Part shown: positions 1 through 9,937 of the stretch, one piece after another
Layout of the letters: each line of letters starts with the position of its first letter
How positions within the stretch are numbered: the first letter of the stretch is position 1
Source of the DNA: Pseudomonadota bacterium
GTDB lineage: Bacteria > Pseudomonadota > Gammaproteobacteria > Burkholderiales > SG8-39
Direction of reading: 5' to 3'
NCBI GenBank assembly: GCA_025352885.1
Contig: JANXRZ010000013.1
Coordinates: 1-47,034 of the forward strand
DNA: 47,034 bases
Translations under genes and position numbers: made by a program
Notes under the pieces: model-generated
Databases searched by the model: none
The model's input: the letters and a program-made list of their open reading frames with translations, nothing else
Told to the model about the DNA's origin: nothing

Positions 1-169
1 GGGCGCGGTGGTGCTGCCGGCGGGCACCGAGATGGTGATGCCCGGGGACAACATCAAGATGATCGTGACGCTGATCGCGCCGATCGCGATGGAGCAGGGC
101 CTGCGCTTTGCGATCCGCGAAGGCGGCAAGACCGTCGGCGCAGGCGTCGTCGCAAAGGTGCTCGAGTAA
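1..169 (+). CDS. tuf: Elongation factor Tu, C-terminal fragment
   Basis: Only the last 55 codons are in the window; the reading frame begins at base 2 and ends with TAA at 167-169. The peptide contains the beta-barrel domain 3 segment ending in [18 protein letters not shown], the typical EF-Tu C-terminus. EF-Tu delivers aminoacyl-tRNA to the ribosome. Its place directly before rpsJ is the usual str-S10 junction of betaproteobacteria. The 5' part lies outside the window, so nothing can be said about its length or whether it is one of two tuf copies. Confidence 0.97.
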   Translation, partial: GAVVLPAGTEMVMPGDNIKMIVTLIAPIAMEQGLRFAIREGGKTVGAGVVAKVLE

Positions 170-179
170 AAACCAGAAG

Positions 180-198
180 AGCGGGCACAAGGCCCGCT
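180..198 (+). promoter_or_regulatory. Hairpin between tuf and rpsJ
   Basis: AGCGGGC (180-186) pairs with GCCCGCT (192-198) around a five-base loop. There is no run of T after it on the plus strand (the next bases are TAAAAAC), so it is not a clear terminator. It may be a processing or attenuation element between the tuf message and the S10 operon. The 36 bases before rpsJ hold no other clear signal except TACAAT directly before the start codon. Confidence 0.4.
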
Positions 199-235
199 TA
201 AAAACAGGACGGGGTGAAAGCCCTGCAGTTACAAT

Positions 236-547
236 ATGCAAAGTCAACGAATTCGTATCCGCCTCAAGGCGTTCGACTACCGCCTGATAGACCAGTCGGC
301 GCTCGAAATCGTCGACACGGCGAAGCGCACCGGAGCAGTCGTACGGGGGCCGGTGCCGTTGCCGACCCGCAAGCAGCGTTTTGACCTCCTGCGCAGCCCG
401 CACGTGAACAAGACCTCGCGCGACCAGCTCGAGATCCGTACGCACCTGCGGCTCATGGACATCATCGACCCGACCGACAAGACGGTCGATGCGCTCATGA
501 AGCTCGACCTGCCGGCGGGTGTGGATGTGGAGATCAAGGTTCAGTAA
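236..547 (+). CDS. rpsJ: 30S ribosomal protein S10
   Basis: A 103-residue protein matching S10 along its whole length (starts [19 protein letters not shown]; NusE loop region [12 protein letters not shown]). S10 is part of the 30S head and, as NusE, joins NusB in transcription antitermination. The ATG at 236 gives the normal S10 N-terminus. A good Shine-Dalgarno is not visible at normal spacing; the nearest purine-rich stretch, GGGGTGAAAG, lies about 16 bases upstream. It is the first gene of the S10 operon, separated from rplC by 102 bases with two hairpins. Confidence 0.99.
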   Translation: MQSQRIRIRLKAFDYRLIDQSALEIVDTAKRTGAVVRGPVPLPTRKQRFDLLRSPHVNKTSRDQLEIRTHLRLMDIIDPTDKTVDALMKLDLPAGVDVEIKVQ

Positions 548-591
548 GGCTGCAGGCAAGCCAGTATTCAGGACGCAGTACTAAGTGATGT

Positions 592-627
592 GCCGGCCAA
601 TTGCAGCCGGCGTCCGGAGCGATCCGG
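592..627 (+). promoter_or_regulatory. Tandem hairpins in the rpsJ-rplC spacer
   Basis: Two adjacent inverted repeats are visible. GCCGGC (592-597) pairs with GCCGGC (606-611) around an eight-base loop. CCGGA (614-618) pairs with TCCGG (623-627) around GCGA, a GNRA tetraloop. They sit 22 bases before rplC, whose ribosome binding site (AGAGG) follows. The place and shape suggest an RNA control element of the S10 operon, but no known leader is matched by eye, and in E. coli the L4-controlled leader lies before rpsJ instead. Confidence 0.45.
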
Positions 628-649
628 GTAACAAAACAGAGGTTTAGTC

Positions 650-1288
650 ATGACAATTGGACTCGTCGGCCGAAAGGTCGGCATGACGCGCATTTTCACG
701 GATGAAGGCGACACGCTCCCGGTGACAGTGCTCGACGTGTCCGACAACCGGATCACGCAAATCAAGTCACCGGACAAGGATGGCTATGCCGCCGTCCAGG
801 TCACCTTCGGCAAGCGCAGGGCCAGCCGTGTCGGCAAGCCGCTCGCAGGGCACCTGGCCAAGGCCGGTGTCGAGGCAGGGCACATCCTCAAGGAGTTCCG
901 GGCGAAGCCCGAGGAACTCGCCGCGTTGAAAGTCGGCGGCAAAATGGATATCGCCATGTTCAAGCCCGGCCAGATGGTAGACGTGAGCGGCGTCACTCAG
1001 GGCAAAGGATTCGCGGGGGTCATTAAGCGCCATCACTTCTCCTCGAACAGGGAGACTCACGGTAATTCCCGCTCGACTCGCAAGCCCGGTTCGACCGGCC
1101 AGGCGCAGGACCCGGGACGCGTTTTCCCGGGCAAGCGCATGCCCGGACAACTGGGCAACGTAAAGCGCACAACACAGAACTTGGAGATCCTGCGAGTCGA
1201 TTCGGCGCGCGGGCTGCTCATGATCAAGGGCGCAGTGCCCGGTTCCAAGGGACGCGACGTGATCGTGCGTCCGGCGGTAAAGGGTTAA
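650..1288 (+). CDS. rplC: 50S ribosomal protein L3
   Basis: A 212-residue protein with the L3 start ([16 protein letters not shown]) and the central loop [12 protein letters not shown] that reaches toward the peptidyl transferase centre. The Gln of that loop is the residue methylated by PrmB in other proteobacteria. L3 is one of the first proteins to bind 23S rRNA in 50S assembly. AGAGG lies eight bases before the ATG. Nine bases separate it from rplD, so the two are co-transcribed. Confidence 0.99.
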   Translation: MTIGLVGRKVGMTRIFTDEGDTLPVTVLDVSDNRITQIKSPDKDGYAAVQVTFGKRRASRVGKPLAGHLAKAGVEAGHILKEFRAKPEELAALKVGGKMDIAMFKPGQMVDVSGVTQGKGFAGVIKRHHFSSNRETHGNSRSTRKPGSTGQAQDPGRVFPGKRMPGQLGNVKRTTQNLEILRVDSARGLLMIKGAVPGSKGRDVIVRPAVKG

Positions 1289-1297
1289 GAGGACGCC

Positions 1298-1918
1298 ATG
1301 GAACTGAAACTCATCAATGACAAGGGCGCAGCGGACGCGACCTTCAATGCGCCCGATGCAGTGTTCGGCCGCGAATTCAACCAGGATCTCGTCCACCAGG
1401 TCGTGATTGCCTACCAGGCGAACGCGCGCATGGGCACACGCAAGCAGAAAGAGCGCAGCGAGATCGCCAAGTCGACCCGCAAGCCCTGGCGCCAGAAAGG
1501 CACCGGCCGAGCGCGCGCCGGCATGGCCTCCAGCCCGCTTTGGCGGGGCGGCGGAAAGATCTTCGCCTCGAGCCCGGACGAGAATTTCTCGCATAAGGTC
1601 AACCGCAAGATGTTCCGCGCCGGAATGGCATCGCTCATTTCGCAGCTGGTTCGCGAGGACCGGGTCCGCGTTGTCGAGGAGTTCAAGCTCGACGCGCCCA
1701 AGACGAAGCTGCTTGCGCAGAAAATAAAGTCCCTCGGGTTCGACAGGCTCCTGGTGATCACCGACGAAATCGACGAAAACCTTTTCCTCTCGTCGCGCAA
1801 CCTCATCAACGTGGAGGTGATGGAGGCCAGGCACGCCGACCCCGTGTCACTCGTGCGCTACCCCAATGTGCTGCTCACGAAGAAGGCGGTCGCCAAATTC
1901 GAGGAGATGTTCAAATGA
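1298..1918 (+). CDS. rplD: 50S ribosomal protein L4
   Basis: A 206-residue L4/L1e-family protein. The conserved extended loop ([18 protein letters not shown], about residues 54-71) lines the peptide exit tunnel. In E. coli L4 also represses its own S10 operon through the leader RNA; whether that applies here cannot be seen. Its stop overlaps the start of rplW (ATGA at 1915-1918), a sign of translational coupling. Confidence 0.98.
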   Translation: MELKLINDKGAADATFNAPDAVFGREFNQDLVHQVVIAYQANARMGTRKQKERSEIAKSTRKPWRQKGTGRARAGMASSPLWRGGGKIFASSPDENFSHKVNRKMFRAGMASLISQLVREDRVRVVEEFKLDAPKTKLLAQKIKSLGFDRLLVITDEIDENLFLSSRNLINVEVMEARHADPVSLVRYPNVLLTKKAVAKFEEMFK

Positions 1919-2229
1919 GCGCCCCCAAGAGATACAACGCCGAGCAACTCATGAACGTGGTGCTCGCCCCGATCGTGTCTGAGAAAAGCACGCTCGTGGC
2001 GGACAAGCACGATCAGGTCGTTTTCCGCGTGGCGGATGCCGCGACCAAGCCTGAGATCAAAGCGGCAGTCGAGCTGCTGTTCAAGGTCAAGGTCGAGTCG
2101 GTGCAGGTCCTCAGCGTCAAAGGCAAGCAGAAGCGATTCGGGCGCATGCAGGGCCGCCGCCGCAGCTGGAAGAAAGCCTACGTATGCCTTGCCCCCGGGC
2201 AGGAAATCAACTTCGGAGCGCTGGAGTAA
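1915..2229 (+). CDS. rplW: 50S ribosomal protein L23
   Basis: A 104-residue L23 protein ([20 protein letters not shown] near residue 20, [15 protein letters not shown] near the C-terminus). L23 sits at the exit of the ribosomal tunnel and is the docking site for trigger factor and SRP. The start codon overlaps the rplD stop codon by four bases. The N-terminus is a few residues longer than in E. coli, giving a usual length for betaproteobacteria. Confidence 0.98.
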   Translation: MSAPKRYNAEQLMNVVLAPIVSEKSTLVADKHDQVVFRVADAATKPEIKAAVELLFKVKVESVQVLSVKGKQKRFGRMQGRRRSWKKAYVCLAPGQEINFGALE

Positions 2230-2232
2230 GCC

Positions 2233-3060
2233 ATGGCACTCATCAAAGTCAAACCGACATCCCCGGGACGCAGGTCGCTGGTCAAGGTAGTCAGCCCCGA
2301 CCTGCACAAAGGCGCGCCTTATGCGCCCCTGCTTTCCCCGCAGAGCAAGAAAGCGGGCCGCAACAACCATGGCCGCATCACGATGCGCCACCAGGGTGGC
2401 GGTCACAAACAGCATTACCGGATCATCGACTTCAAGCGAGGCAAGGATGCCATCGTCGCCAAGGTCGAGCGGCTGGAATACGACCCGAACCGCAGCGCCA
2501 ACCTCGCGCTTCTCCTGTACGCAGACGGCGAGCGCCGTTACATCATCGCGCCTAAGGGCGTGAGCGTCGACATGCAGCTCGTGTCGGGTCCGGAAGCGCC
2601 GATCAAGTCAGGCAACGCGCTGCCGCTGCGCAATATCCCTGTCGGCACGACGATCCACTGCATCGAGATGCTTCCGGGCAAGGGCGCGCAGATTGCACGT
2701 TCTGCCGGTGCGAGCGTGCAGCTGCTGGCGCGCGAAGGCAGTTACGCGCAGCTGCGCTTGCGTTCGGGCGAAATCCGCAAGGTCCACGTTGATTGCCGCG
2801 CGACCATCGGCGAAGTGGGCAATGAAGAACACAACCTGCGTTCGATCGGCAAAGCCGGCGCCAAGCGCTGGCGCGGCATCCGACCGACCGTCCGTGGCGT
2901 GGCAATGAACCCGATCGATCACCCCCATGGCGGCGGCGAAGGCCGTACGTCCTCCGGGCGCCCCCCAGTTTCCCCGTGGGGCACCCAGAGCAAGGGCTTC
3001 AAGACACGGCGCAACAAGCGGACCCAGGGCATGATCGTCCGCGACCGCCGCCGTTCATAA
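2233..3060 (+). CDS. rplB: 50S ribosomal protein L2
   Basis: A 275-residue L2, close to the usual 273-276. It carries the RNA-binding OB-type domain and the SH3-like domain, then the conserved [13 protein letters not shown] segment whose histidine lies close to the peptidyl transferase centre, and a basic C-terminus ([18 protein letters not shown]). It is needed for subunit joining and tRNA binding. Only three bases separate it from rplW. Confidence 0.99.
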   Translation: MALIKVKPTSPGRRSLVKVVSPDLHKGAPYAPLLSPQSKKAGRNNHGRITMRHQGGGHKQHYRIIDFKRGKDAIVAKVERLEYDPNRSANLALLLYADGERRYIIAPKGVSVDMQLVSGPEAPIKSGNALPLRNIPVGTTIHCIEMLPGKGAQIARSAGASVQLLAREGSYAQLRLRSGEIRKVHVDCRATIGEVGNEEHNLRSIGKAGAKRWRGIRPTVRGVAMNPIDHPHGGGEGRTSSGRPPVSPWGTQSKGFKTRRNKRTQGMIVRDRRRS

Positions 3061-3078
3061 CGAGGCGCGAGGAAAAAA

Positions 3079-3378
3079 ATGGCTCGTTCCATAAAGAAAG
3101 GTCCCTTCGTGGACCACCACCTGCTCGACAAGGTCGATGCAATCCGCGGCACCAACGACAAGCGGCCGATCAAGACCTGGTCACGCCGCTCGACGATCGT
3201 GCCCGACTTCGTCGGCCTAACGATCGCCGTGCACAACGGCAAGCAGCACATCCCCGTGTTCGTCACGGAAAACATGGTCGGCCACAAGCTCGGGGAGTTC
3301 GCTCTGACGCGAACCTTCAAGGGCCATTCGGCAGACAAGAAGACTTCCGGCACGCCTACGGCGGCGCCGAAGAAGTAA
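3079..3378 (+). CDS. rpsS: 30S ribosomal protein S19
   Basis: A 99-residue S19 beginning [19 protein letters not shown], with the conserved [20 protein letters not shown] block and [14 protein letters not shown]19 works with S13 in the 30S head near the decoding site. Its C-terminus ([16 protein letters not shown]) is a few residues longer than in E. coli. The AGGAAAAAA stretch before the ATG serves as ribosome binding site. Confidence 0.98.
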   Translation: MARSIKKGPFVDHHLLDKVDAIRGTNDKRPIKTWSRRSTIVPDFVGLTIAVHNGKQHIPVFVTENMVGHKLGEFALTRTFKGHSADKKTSGTPTAAPKK

Positions 3379-3387
3379 GGAGCCTAC

Positions 3388-3717
3388 ATGGAGACCAAAG
3401 CATCCCTGCGCGGCGCGCACCTCTCGGCCCAGAAAGGCCGGCTGGTCGCCGACCAGATTCGCGGATTGCCGGTTGATCGCGCGCTGAACGTGCTGCAGTT
3501 CAGCCCGAAGAAAGGCGCCGTCCTGATCAAGAAGGTGCTCGAGTCGGCAATTGCCAACGCCGAGCACAATGACGGCGCGGACATCGACTCGCTGAAAGTC
3601 AAAACGATTTACGTCGAGCGGGGCGCCTTCCTTAAGCGCTTCCAGGCGCGTGCAAAGGGCCGCGGCAACCGCGTGCTCAAGCATTCCTGCCACATTTACG
3701 TCACGGTCGGGGACTGA
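3388..3717 (+). CDS. rplV: 50S ribosomal protein L22
   Basis: A 109-residue L22. It starts [20 protein letters not shown] and ends with the beta-hairpin region [20 protein letters not shown] that reaches into the exit tunnel, where changes give macrolide resistance in other bacteria. No deletion is seen in this loop. AAGGAG lies five bases before the start. Confidence 0.98.
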   Translation: METKASLRGAHLSAQKGRLVADQIRGLPVDRALNVLQFSPKKGAVLIKKVLESAIANAEHNDGADIDSLKVKTIYVERGAFLKRFQARAKGRGNRVLKHSCHIYVTVGD

Positions 3718-3725
3718 GAGACTCT

Positions 3726-4664
<939 letters not shown>

Positions 4665-4667
4665 CAA

Positions 4668-5081
4668 ATGCTTCAACCATCACGCACCAAGTATCGCAAG
4701 CAGCAGAAAGGCCGCAATACCGGCAAGGCGACCCGAGGCAACAAGGTGTCGTTTGGCGAGTACGGCCTCAAGGCTATCGGTCGCGGGCGCCTCACGGCGC
4801 GCCAGATCGAAGCGGCCCGTCGCGCAATGACTCGCCACATCAAGCGTGGCGGCCGCATCTGGATCCGCATCTTCCCGGACAAGCCAATTTCAACCAAGCC
4901 GGCCGAAGTCCGCATGGGCAACGGCAAGGGCAATCCCGAATACTTCGTTGCCGAGATCCAGCCCGGCAAGGTCCTTTACGAGATGGACGGCGTCGACGAG
5001 CCGCTTGCGCGCGAGGCATTTGCCCTCGCTGCCGCAAAGCTGCCGATCAAGACCGCCTTCGTCCATCGCATGTTGGGGTAA
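4668..5081 (+). CDS. rplP: 50S ribosomal protein L16
   Basis: A 137-residue L16 of usual length, starting [17 protein letters not shown] and holding the conserved [20 protein letters not shown] and [19 protein letters not shown] blocks. L16 organises the A site of the 50S subunit and is added late in assembly. The start follows the rpsC stop by three bases, with GAAGAAGGAG in the rpsC end as ribosome binding site. Confidence 0.98.
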   Translation: MLQPSRTKYRKQQKGRNTGKATRGNKVSFGEYGLKAIGRGRLTARQIEAARRAMTRHIKRGGRIWIRIFPDKPISTKPAEVRMGNGKGNPEYFVAEIQPGKVLYEMDGVDEPLAREAFALAAAKLPIKTAFVHRMLG

Positions 5082-5087
5082 CAAGCC

Positions 5088-5279
5088 ATGAAATCCAACG
5101 AACTGCGCGCTAAGAGCAACGACGAGCTCTCCAAGGAGCTGAACGACCTGCTCAAGGCACAATTCGGGCTGCGCATGCAGCTCGCCACCCAGCAGCTGAC
5201 CAATACCAGCCAGATGAAAAAGGTTCGCCGCGACATCGCTCGCGTGCGCACCATGATCAAGGAAAAGGCGCCGAAATGA
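5088..5279 (+). CDS. rpmC: 50S ribosomal protein L29
   Basis: A 63-residue helical L29 ([18 protein letters not shown]..., [17 protein letters not shown]). It sits beside L23 at the tunnel exit. Its TGA stop overlaps the ATG of rpsQ by four bases. The length is normal. Confidence 0.97.
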   Translation: MKSNELRAKSNDELSKELNDLLKAQFGLRMQLATQQLTNTSQMKKVRRDIARVRTMIKEKAPK

Positions 5280-5563
5280 CGACCGAACAAGCGACGCCTG
5301 CGAAAGCGGCCAAGAACCAGCGCACCCTAGTCGGACGCGTGGTCAGCGACAAGATGCAGAAAACCGTGACGGTCCTGGTCGAGCGCAAGGTGAAGCATCC
5401 CCGCATCGGGAAGATCATCACGCGCTCGAGCAAGTACCACGCTCATTCCGAAGCGAATGAGTTCAAGGAAGGCGACCTGGTCGAGATCTCCGAGTGCAGC
5501 CCCATCTCGAAGACCAAGGCGTGGAAAGTCACCAAGCTGATCGAGAAATCGAAGGCCGTATAA
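5276..5563 (+). CDS. rpsQ: 30S ribosomal protein S17
   Basis: A 95-residue S17. The OB-fold core ([27 protein letters not shown]) begins at residue 17, so about ten Ala/Thr/Lys-rich residues are added at the N-terminus compared with E. coli. S17 binds 16S rRNA early in 30S assembly. It is the last gene before the promoter that starts the spc part of the cluster. Confidence 0.97.
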   Translation: MTTEQATPAKAAKNQRTLVGRVVSDKMQKTVTVLVERKVKHPRIGKIITRSSKYHAHSEANEFKEGDLVEISECSPISKTKAWKVTKLIEKSKAV

Positions 5564-5572
5564 CGGATTTAG

Positions 5573-5602
5573 TTGTAACTGGTCTGTAATTAAGGATATA
5601 AT
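5573..5602 (+). promoter_or_regulatory. Sigma-70-type promoter of the spc operon
   Basis: TTGTAA (5573-5578) and a perfect TATAAT (5597-5602) are 18 bases apart in the 161-base gap between rpsQ and rplN. The bases ATATAATCTTCGG (5596-5608) recur exactly at the second internal promoter (11654-11666). Transcription would begin near 5609, giving a leader of about 115 bases before rplN. Confidence 0.8.
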
Positions 5603-5625
5603 CTTCGGCTTGGCTTATCCCGCTC

Positions 5626-5696
5626 CCGGAAACTCTTCCGGCAGCGGATTTCGAACCCGGACGGGATCCAAAACTGGCCGCACTGCCTCAAGGCAG
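5626..5696 (+). promoter_or_regulatory. Structured leader of the spc operon
   Basis: Downstream of the promoter two hairpins are seen: CCGGAA (5626-5631) with TTCCGG (5636-5641) around ACTC, and CTGCC (5683-5687) with GGCAG (5692-5696) around TCAA. In E. coli the spc operon is controlled by S8 binding near rplE rather than here, so these stems have no assigned partner. They may simply protect the 5' end. Confidence 0.4.
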
Positions 5697-5724
5697 CACG
5701 GACAAGTTGGATGGAGAACTACCA

Positions 5725-6093
5725 ATGATTCAAATGCAGTCCATTTTGGACGTTGCTGACAATACCGGCGCGCGCGCGGTCATGTGCATCAAGGTGCTGG
5801 GCGGCTCGAAGCGCCGCTACGCCGGGATCGGCGACATCATCAAGGTGAGCATAAAGGATGCGGCACCTCGCGGTCGCGTGAAAAAAGGCGAGATCTACCA
5901 TGCCGTAGTCGTGCGCACGGCAAAGGGAGTTCGCCGCGGGGACGGTTCCCTCATCAAGTTCGACGGCAATGCCGCGGTGCTCCTGTCGGCGAAGTTCGAG
6001 CCGATCGGCACGCGCATCTTCGGGCCCGTCACCAGGGAACTGCGAACCGAGCGCTTCATGAAGATCGTATCGCTCGCGCCGGAAGTTCTTTGA
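5725..6093 (+). CDS. rplN: 50S ribosomal protein L14
   Basis: A 122-residue L14 ([21 protein letters not shown]; conserved [20 protein letters not shown]). L14 lies at the subunit interface, contacts 16S helix 14 and binds RsfS. The frame could be opened further upstream at TTG 5707, but ATG 5725 gives the standard N-terminus and has GGAGAA in front. It is the first gene after the internal promoter. Confidence 0.98.
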   Translation: MIQMQSILDVADNTGARAVMCIKVLGGSKRRYAGIGDIIKVSIKDAAPRGRVKKGEIYHAVVVRTAKGVRRGDGSLIKFDGNAAVLLSAKFEPIGTRIFGPVTRELRTERFMKIVSLAPEVL

Positions 6094-6111
6094 GCTTGTA
6101 AGGGACCGATC

Positions 6112-6429
6112 ATGAACAGAATCAAGAAAGGCGACGAGGTTATCGTCATCACGGGGCGGGACAAAGGCAAGCGCGGCGCGGTGCTGCGGCGCGTCGACGA
6201 TCAGTACCTGGTTGTCGAAGGCGTCAACCGGGCGAAGAAGCATGCCCGCCCGAACCCGATGAAAGGCGTCACCGGCGGGATCGTCGACAAGGACCTCCCC
6301 ATCCACATCTCGAACGTGGCGCTGTTCAACCCGGCGACCCAGAAAGCCGGCCGCGTGGGCGTCAAGACCCTCGAGGACGGCCGCAAGGTGCGGGTGTTCA
6401 AGTCGAACGGCGAACAGGTCGACGCGTAA
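6112..6429 (+). CDS. rplX: 50S ribosomal protein L24
   Basis: A 105-residue L24 with the N-terminal KOW motif ([19 protein letters not shown]) and the conserved [19 protein letters not shown] segment. It starts 50S assembly together with L3. AAGGGA precedes the ATG. Length and sequence are ordinary. Confidence 0.98.
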   Translation: MNRIKKGDEVIVITGRDKGKRGAVLRRVDDQYLVVEGVNRAKKHARPNPMKGVTGGIVDKDLPIHISNVALFNPATQKAGRVGVKTLEDGRKVRVFKSNGEQVDA

Positions 6430-6439
6430 GGAGCGAAGG

Positions 6440-7078
6440 ATGGCAAAAGAAGCTACGAATACACCGAAGACTCCAAGGGCGCCAAAGGCGGCCCCGGGGG
6501 CGTCGGCAGCCGGCAAGCAGTCCGCAATCGGCGCGCAACAGGCACGCCTGCAGGGCATCTACCGGGAAAAAATCGTCCCCGAACTCATGAAGAAGTTCGA
6601 CTACAAGTCGGTCATGCAGGTCCCGCGGGTCCAGAAAATCACGCTCAATATGGGCGTGGGTGACGCGACGAGCGACAAGAAGATCCTCGATTCCGCGGTG
6701 AGCGACATGGTCAAGATTGCCGGCCAGAAGCCCGTCGTCACGAAATCGCGTAAGTCCATCGCCGCTTTCAAACTGCGCGCAGGCGTGCCGATCGGCTGCA
6801 TGGTGACGTTGCGCGGCGCGCGCATGTACGAGTTCCTCGACCGCCTCGTGACTATTGCGATTCCACGCATCCGTGACTTTCGCGGGATTTCAGGGCGTGC
6901 ATTCGACGGCCGCGGGAATTACAACCTGGGCGTCAAGGAGCAGATCATTTTCCCCGAGATCGACTACGACAAGGTCGACACGTTGCGCGGCATGAACATC
7001 AGCATTTCCACCACTGCAAAATCCGATGAAGAGGCACGCGCCCTCCTGGCCGCGTTCCGCTTCCCGTTCCGGACCTGA
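6440..7078 (+). CDS. rplE: 50S ribosomal protein L5 with N-terminal extension
   Basis: A 212-residue L5; most bacterial L5 proteins have about 179. The normal core starts near residue 36 ([18 protein letters not shown]) and runs to RFPFRT at the end. The first 35 residues are Ala/Pro/Lys-rich and low in complexity. No in-frame ATG, GTG or TTG closer to the core gives a full L5, and AAGGAG lies six bases before ATG 6440, so the extension is probably real. L5 carries 5S rRNA into the 50S and contacts P-site tRNA. Confidence 0.96.
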   Translation: MAKEATNTPKTPRAPKAAPGASAAGKQSAIGAQQARLQGIYREKIVPELMKKFDYKSVMQVPRVQKITLNMGVGDATSDKKILDSAVSDMVKIAGQKPVVTKSRKSIAAFKLRAGVPIGCMVTLRGARMYEFLDRLVTIAIPRIRDFRGISGRAFDGRGNYNLGVKEQIIFPEIDYDKVDTLRGMNISISTTAKSDEEARALLAAFRFPFRT

Positions 7079-7090
7079 GGGACCCCTGAC

Positions 7091-7396
7091 ATGGCCAAAC
7101 TCGCTCTGATCAACCGCGACAAGAAGCGCCGCGAAGTCGTCAAGAAGTTCAAGGGAAAGCGCGCTGCGCTGCTCGAGACGATCAACAACCAGAAAGCGTC
7201 CGACGAGGACCGCGAGGCTGCGCGCGCCAAGTTCCAGATGCTCCCGCGAAACGCTTCCCCGGTTCGGCTGCGCAATCGCTGTTCCATCACGGGACGCCCG
7301 CGTGGCGTGTACCGCAAATTCGGCCTGGGCAGGAGCAAGCTGCGCGATTTCATCATGCGTGGCGAGGTCCCGGGCGTGATCAAGGCCAGCTGGTAA
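7091..7396 (+). CDS. rpsN: 30S ribosomal protein S14 (zinc-free form)
   Basis: A 101-residue long-form S14 ([21 protein letters not shown]-terminal [21 protein letters not shown]). The CxxC zinc motif of the short form is absent; only one Cys ([12 protein letters not shown]) is present. S14 takes part in assembly of the 30S head. It lies 12 bases after rplE. Confidence 0.98.
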   Translation: MAKLALINRDKKRREVVKKFKGKRAALLETINNQKASDEDREAARAKFQMLPRNASPVRLRNRCSITGRPRGVYRKFGLGRSKLRDFIMRGEVPGVIKASW

Positions 7397-7406
7397 GGAG
7401 AGCCGA

Positions 7407-7802
7407 ATGAGCATGAGTGATCCGATTGCCGACATGCTGACGCGCATCCGTAATGCGCAGATGGTCGGCCACCGCGAAGTGATGATGCCGGCTTCCAAGC
7501 TGAAATCGTCGATCGCCAAAGTCCTGAAAGACGAGGGCTACATCGAGGACTTCGGCCAGCGCCAGCAGGATGGCAAGTCCGAGCTCGTCGTGAGCCTCAA
7601 ATACTACGCGGGTCGCCCGGTAATCGAAAAGATCGAGCGCATCTCAAAGCCGGGCCTTCGCGTCTACAAGGGCCGGGACAATCTTCCGAAAGTCATGAAC
7701 GGGCTGGGGATAGCGATTCTTTCGACCTCCCGCGGCGTGATGACGGATACCAAGGCACGCGCAACCGGCGTCGGTGGCGAAGTGCTTTGCATCGTGGCGT
7801 AA
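7407..7802 (+). CDS. rpsH: 30S ribosomal protein S8
   Basis: A 131-residue S8 ([19 protein letters not shown]-terminal [19 protein letters not shown] and GGEVLCIVA). S8 binds helix 21 of 16S rRNA and in E. coli represses the spc operon. AAGGAGA lies six bases before ATG 7407, favouring it over ATG 7413. Confidence 0.98.
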   Translation: MSMSDPIADMLTRIRNAQMVGHREVMMPASKLKSSIAKVLKDEGYIEDFGQRQQDGKSELVVSLKYYAGRPVIEKIERISKPGLRVYKGRDNLPKVMNGLGIAILSTSRGVMTDTKARATGVGGEVLCIVA

Positions 7803-7812
7803 GGACAGGACC

Positions 7813-8346
7813 ATGTCGCGAATCGGTAAAAATCCAATCGTGGTTCCCAAGGGCGTCGAAGTGACGACCGCCGGGGGGCAGATTTCGGTCAAGGGACCGC
7901 TGGGCGTGATTGCCAGGCCGCTGGACCCGAACGTGGGCATCGAAAGGGACGGCGAGAACCTGCAGTGCAAAGTGCTCGGCAACTCCAGGCATGCCAAGGC
8001 GATGTTCGGCACGGTGCGTGCGCTTGTGTCCAACATGGTGGTCGGAGTGACCAAAGGCTGGGAGCGCAAGCTCCAGTTGGTCGGCGTCGGATACCGTGCG
8101 CAGGCCCAGGGCGACAAGCTCAACCTTACGCTTGGCTTTTCGCACCCGGTGGTTCACCAGATGCCCAAAGGCGTGAAAGTCGCAACGCCGACCCAGACGG
8201 AGATTCTCCTTACCGGCGTCGACAAGCAGCAGGTCGGGCAGGTTGCGGCCGAAGTGCGCGCCTATCGCTCACCTGAGCCTTACAAAGGCAAGGGCGTGCG
8301 CTATTCCGACGAGACCATCGTCCTGAAAGAGACGAAGAAGAAGTAA
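7813..8346 (+). CDS. rplF: 50S ribosomal protein L6
   Basis: A 177-residue L6 beginning [17 protein letters not shown] and ending in the conserved [13 protein letters not shown] block. Its two repeated domains are of normal length. L6 binds near the sarcin-ricin loop and helps elongation factor function. The frame stays open upstream into rpsH, but ATG 7813, preceded by AAGGACAGG, is the family start. Confidence 0.98.
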   Translation: MSRIGKNPIVVPKGVEVTTAGGQISVKGPLGVIARPLDPNVGIERDGENLQCKVLGNSRHAKAMFGTVRALVSNMVVGVTKGWERKLQLVGVGYRAQAQGDKLNLTLGFSHPVVHQMPKGVKVATPTQTEILLTGVDKQQVGQVAAEVRAYRSPEPYKGKGVRYSDETIVLKETKKK

Positions 8347-8357
8347 CGGAGCCGATC

Positions 8358-8714
8358 ATGTTCGACAAAAATTCAGCCCGGCTGCGCAGGGCGCAAAAGA
8401 CCCGCGCAAAAATCCGCCAGATTGAGGCAACGCGCCTTACGGTCACCCGCACCAACAGCCATATCTACGCGCAGATCACCGCGGGCGATGGGGCGAAAGT
8501 GCTCGCGAGCGCGTCCACGGCCGAGAAGGAAGTGCGCGCCCAGCTCAAGCATGGCGGCAACGTGAAAGCGGCCGAGATGGTCGGACAGCGCATCGCGGAG
8601 AAAGCCAAGGCCGCGGGCATCGAGACGGTCGCGTTCGACCGCGGCGGCTACCGCTATCACGGCCGTGTCAAAGCCCTTGCCGACGCGGCCCGCGCCGGCG
8701 GCCTTAAGTTCTAA
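8358..8714 (+). CDS. rplR: 50S ribosomal protein L18
   Basis: A 118-residue L18 ([21 protein letters not shown]-terminal [20 protein letters not shown]). L18 binds 5S rRNA with L5 and L25. The length is typical, and it lies 11 bases after rplF. Confidence 0.98.
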   Translation: MFDKNSARLRRAQKTRAKIRQIEATRLTVTRTNSHIYAQITAGDGAKVLASASTAEKEVRAQLKHGGNVKAAEMVGQRIAEKAKAAGIETVAFDRGGYRYHGRVKALADAARAGGLKF

Positions 8715-8731
8715 GCCAGAGGAACAAAGTT

Positions 8732-9250
8732 ATGGCGAAGATGCAACCCAGGATGCAAAGCGAAGACCGCGGCGACGGCATGCGCGAGAAGATGATCGCG
8801 ATCAACCGCGTCACGAAGGTGGTCAAGGGCGGCCGGATTCTCGGTTTCGCAGCCCTTACCGTGGTCGGCGACGGAGACGGCGGTGTCGGCATGGGCAAGG
8901 GGAAGGCGCGCGAAGTGCCGGTGGCCGTGCAAAAGGCGATGGACGAAGCACGCCGGAAGCAGGTGAAGATCAGTCTGAAGAACGGCACGCTGCACCACTC
9001 GGTGATCGGCCGGCATGGCGCCGCGGTCGTCCTGATGCAGCCGGCTTCCGACGGTACCGGGATCATCGCCGGCGGTCCGATGCGCGCTGTGTTTGAAGTA
9101 ATGGGCGTAACCAACATCCTCGCCAAGTGCTTCGGCTCGACCAATCCGTACAACGTTGTCCGGGCCACGCTGAATGGCCTGCTGGCGATGAACACTCCGG
9201 CCGAGATTGCCGCCAAGCGCGGCAAGACGGTCGAAGAGATCCTGGCCTGA
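8732..9250 (+). CDS. rpsE: 30S ribosomal protein S5
   Basis: A 172-residue S5. The double-stranded-RNA-binding N-terminal domain is followed by the [20 protein letters not shown] loop and the C-terminal domain ending [10 protein letters not shown]5 acts in translational accuracy and mRNA unwinding with S3 and S4. Length and motifs are normal. Confidence 0.98.
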   Translation: MAKMQPRMQSEDRGDGMREKMIAINRVTKVVKGGRILGFAALTVVGDGDGGVGMGKGKAREVPVAVQKAMDEARRKQVKISLKNGTLHHSVIGRHGAAVVLMQPASDGTGIIAGGPMRAVFEVMGVTNILAKCFGSTNPYNVVRATLNGLLAMNTPAEIAAKRGKTVEEILA

Positions 9251-9261
9251 GGACGGACGCC

Positions 9262-9444
9262 ATGGCAGACAAGAGAATCAAAGTGAAGCTCATCAAGAGC
9301 ACCGCCGGCTGCAAGCAAAGCCATCGGGATACCGTACGCGGATTAGGTCTGCGGCGCATGCACCACACGGTGGAGTTGGAAGACACGCCGTCGGTGCGCG
9401 GCATGATCAACAAGGTCTACTACCTCGTCCAGGTAGTGGCCTGA
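9262..9444 (+). CDS. rpmD: 50S ribosomal protein L30
   Basis: A 60-residue L30 ([39 protein letters not shown]). It is present in most gammaproteobacteria and betaproteobacteria and binds 23S rRNA near 5S rRNA. ATG 9262 gives the family start and follows rpsE by 11 bases. Confidence 0.97.
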   Translation: MADKRIKVKLIKSTAGCKQSHRDTVRGLGLRRMHHTVELEDTPSVRGMINKVYYLVQVVA

Positions 9445-9457
9445 ATCGGAGAAGAGA

Positions 9458-9916
9458 ATGCGCCTCAACGATCTGAAACCGGCCGAGGGCTCCAAGCGGA
9501 ACCGTCGCCGCGTCGGCCGTGGAATCGGCTCGGGCCTGGGCAAGACGGCCGGCCGCGGGCACAAGGGCCAGAAGTCGCGTTCCGGCGGCTTTCACAAGGT
9601 CGGCTTCGAGGGCGGCCAAATGCCGCTGCATCGCCGCCTGCCGAAGCGGGGCTTCACTTCGCCCACGCAAGGCCTGACGGACGAAGTGCGCCTGGACGAC
9701 CTGCAGAAGATGTCGGGTACAGAAATCGACCTGGCTGCGCTTAAGGCAGCGCACGTCATCCGTCGCGATGCGCTCGGCGCCAAGGTCATCCTTTCCGGCA
9801 AGCTCGATCGCAAGGTGAGCCTCAAGGGCATCAAGGTCACCAAAGGCGCGCGTGCGGCGATCGAAGCCGCGGGCGGCACAATCGAGACAGTGGAGGCTCA
9901 GCCGGCCGCGCAATAG
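9458..9916 (+). CDS. rplO: 50S ribosomal protein L15
   Basis: A 152-residue L15 with the glycine-rich N-terminal segment ([20 protein letters not shown]) that threads through 23S rRNA, and the C-terminal globular domain. It is a few residues longer than E. coli L15 because of an acidic and Ala/Gln tail (VEAQPAAQ). AGAAGAG precedes the start. Confidence 0.98.
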   Translation: MRLNDLKPAEGSKRNRRRVGRGIGSGLGKTAGRGHKGQKSRSGGFHKVGFEGGQMPLHRRLPKRGFTSPTQGLTDEVRLDDLQKMSGTEIDLAALKAAHVIRRDALGAKVILSGKLDRKVSLKGIKVTKGARAAIEAAGGTIETVEAQPAAQ

Positions 9917-9937
9917 CGCGCCGTCTGATCTACAAAA

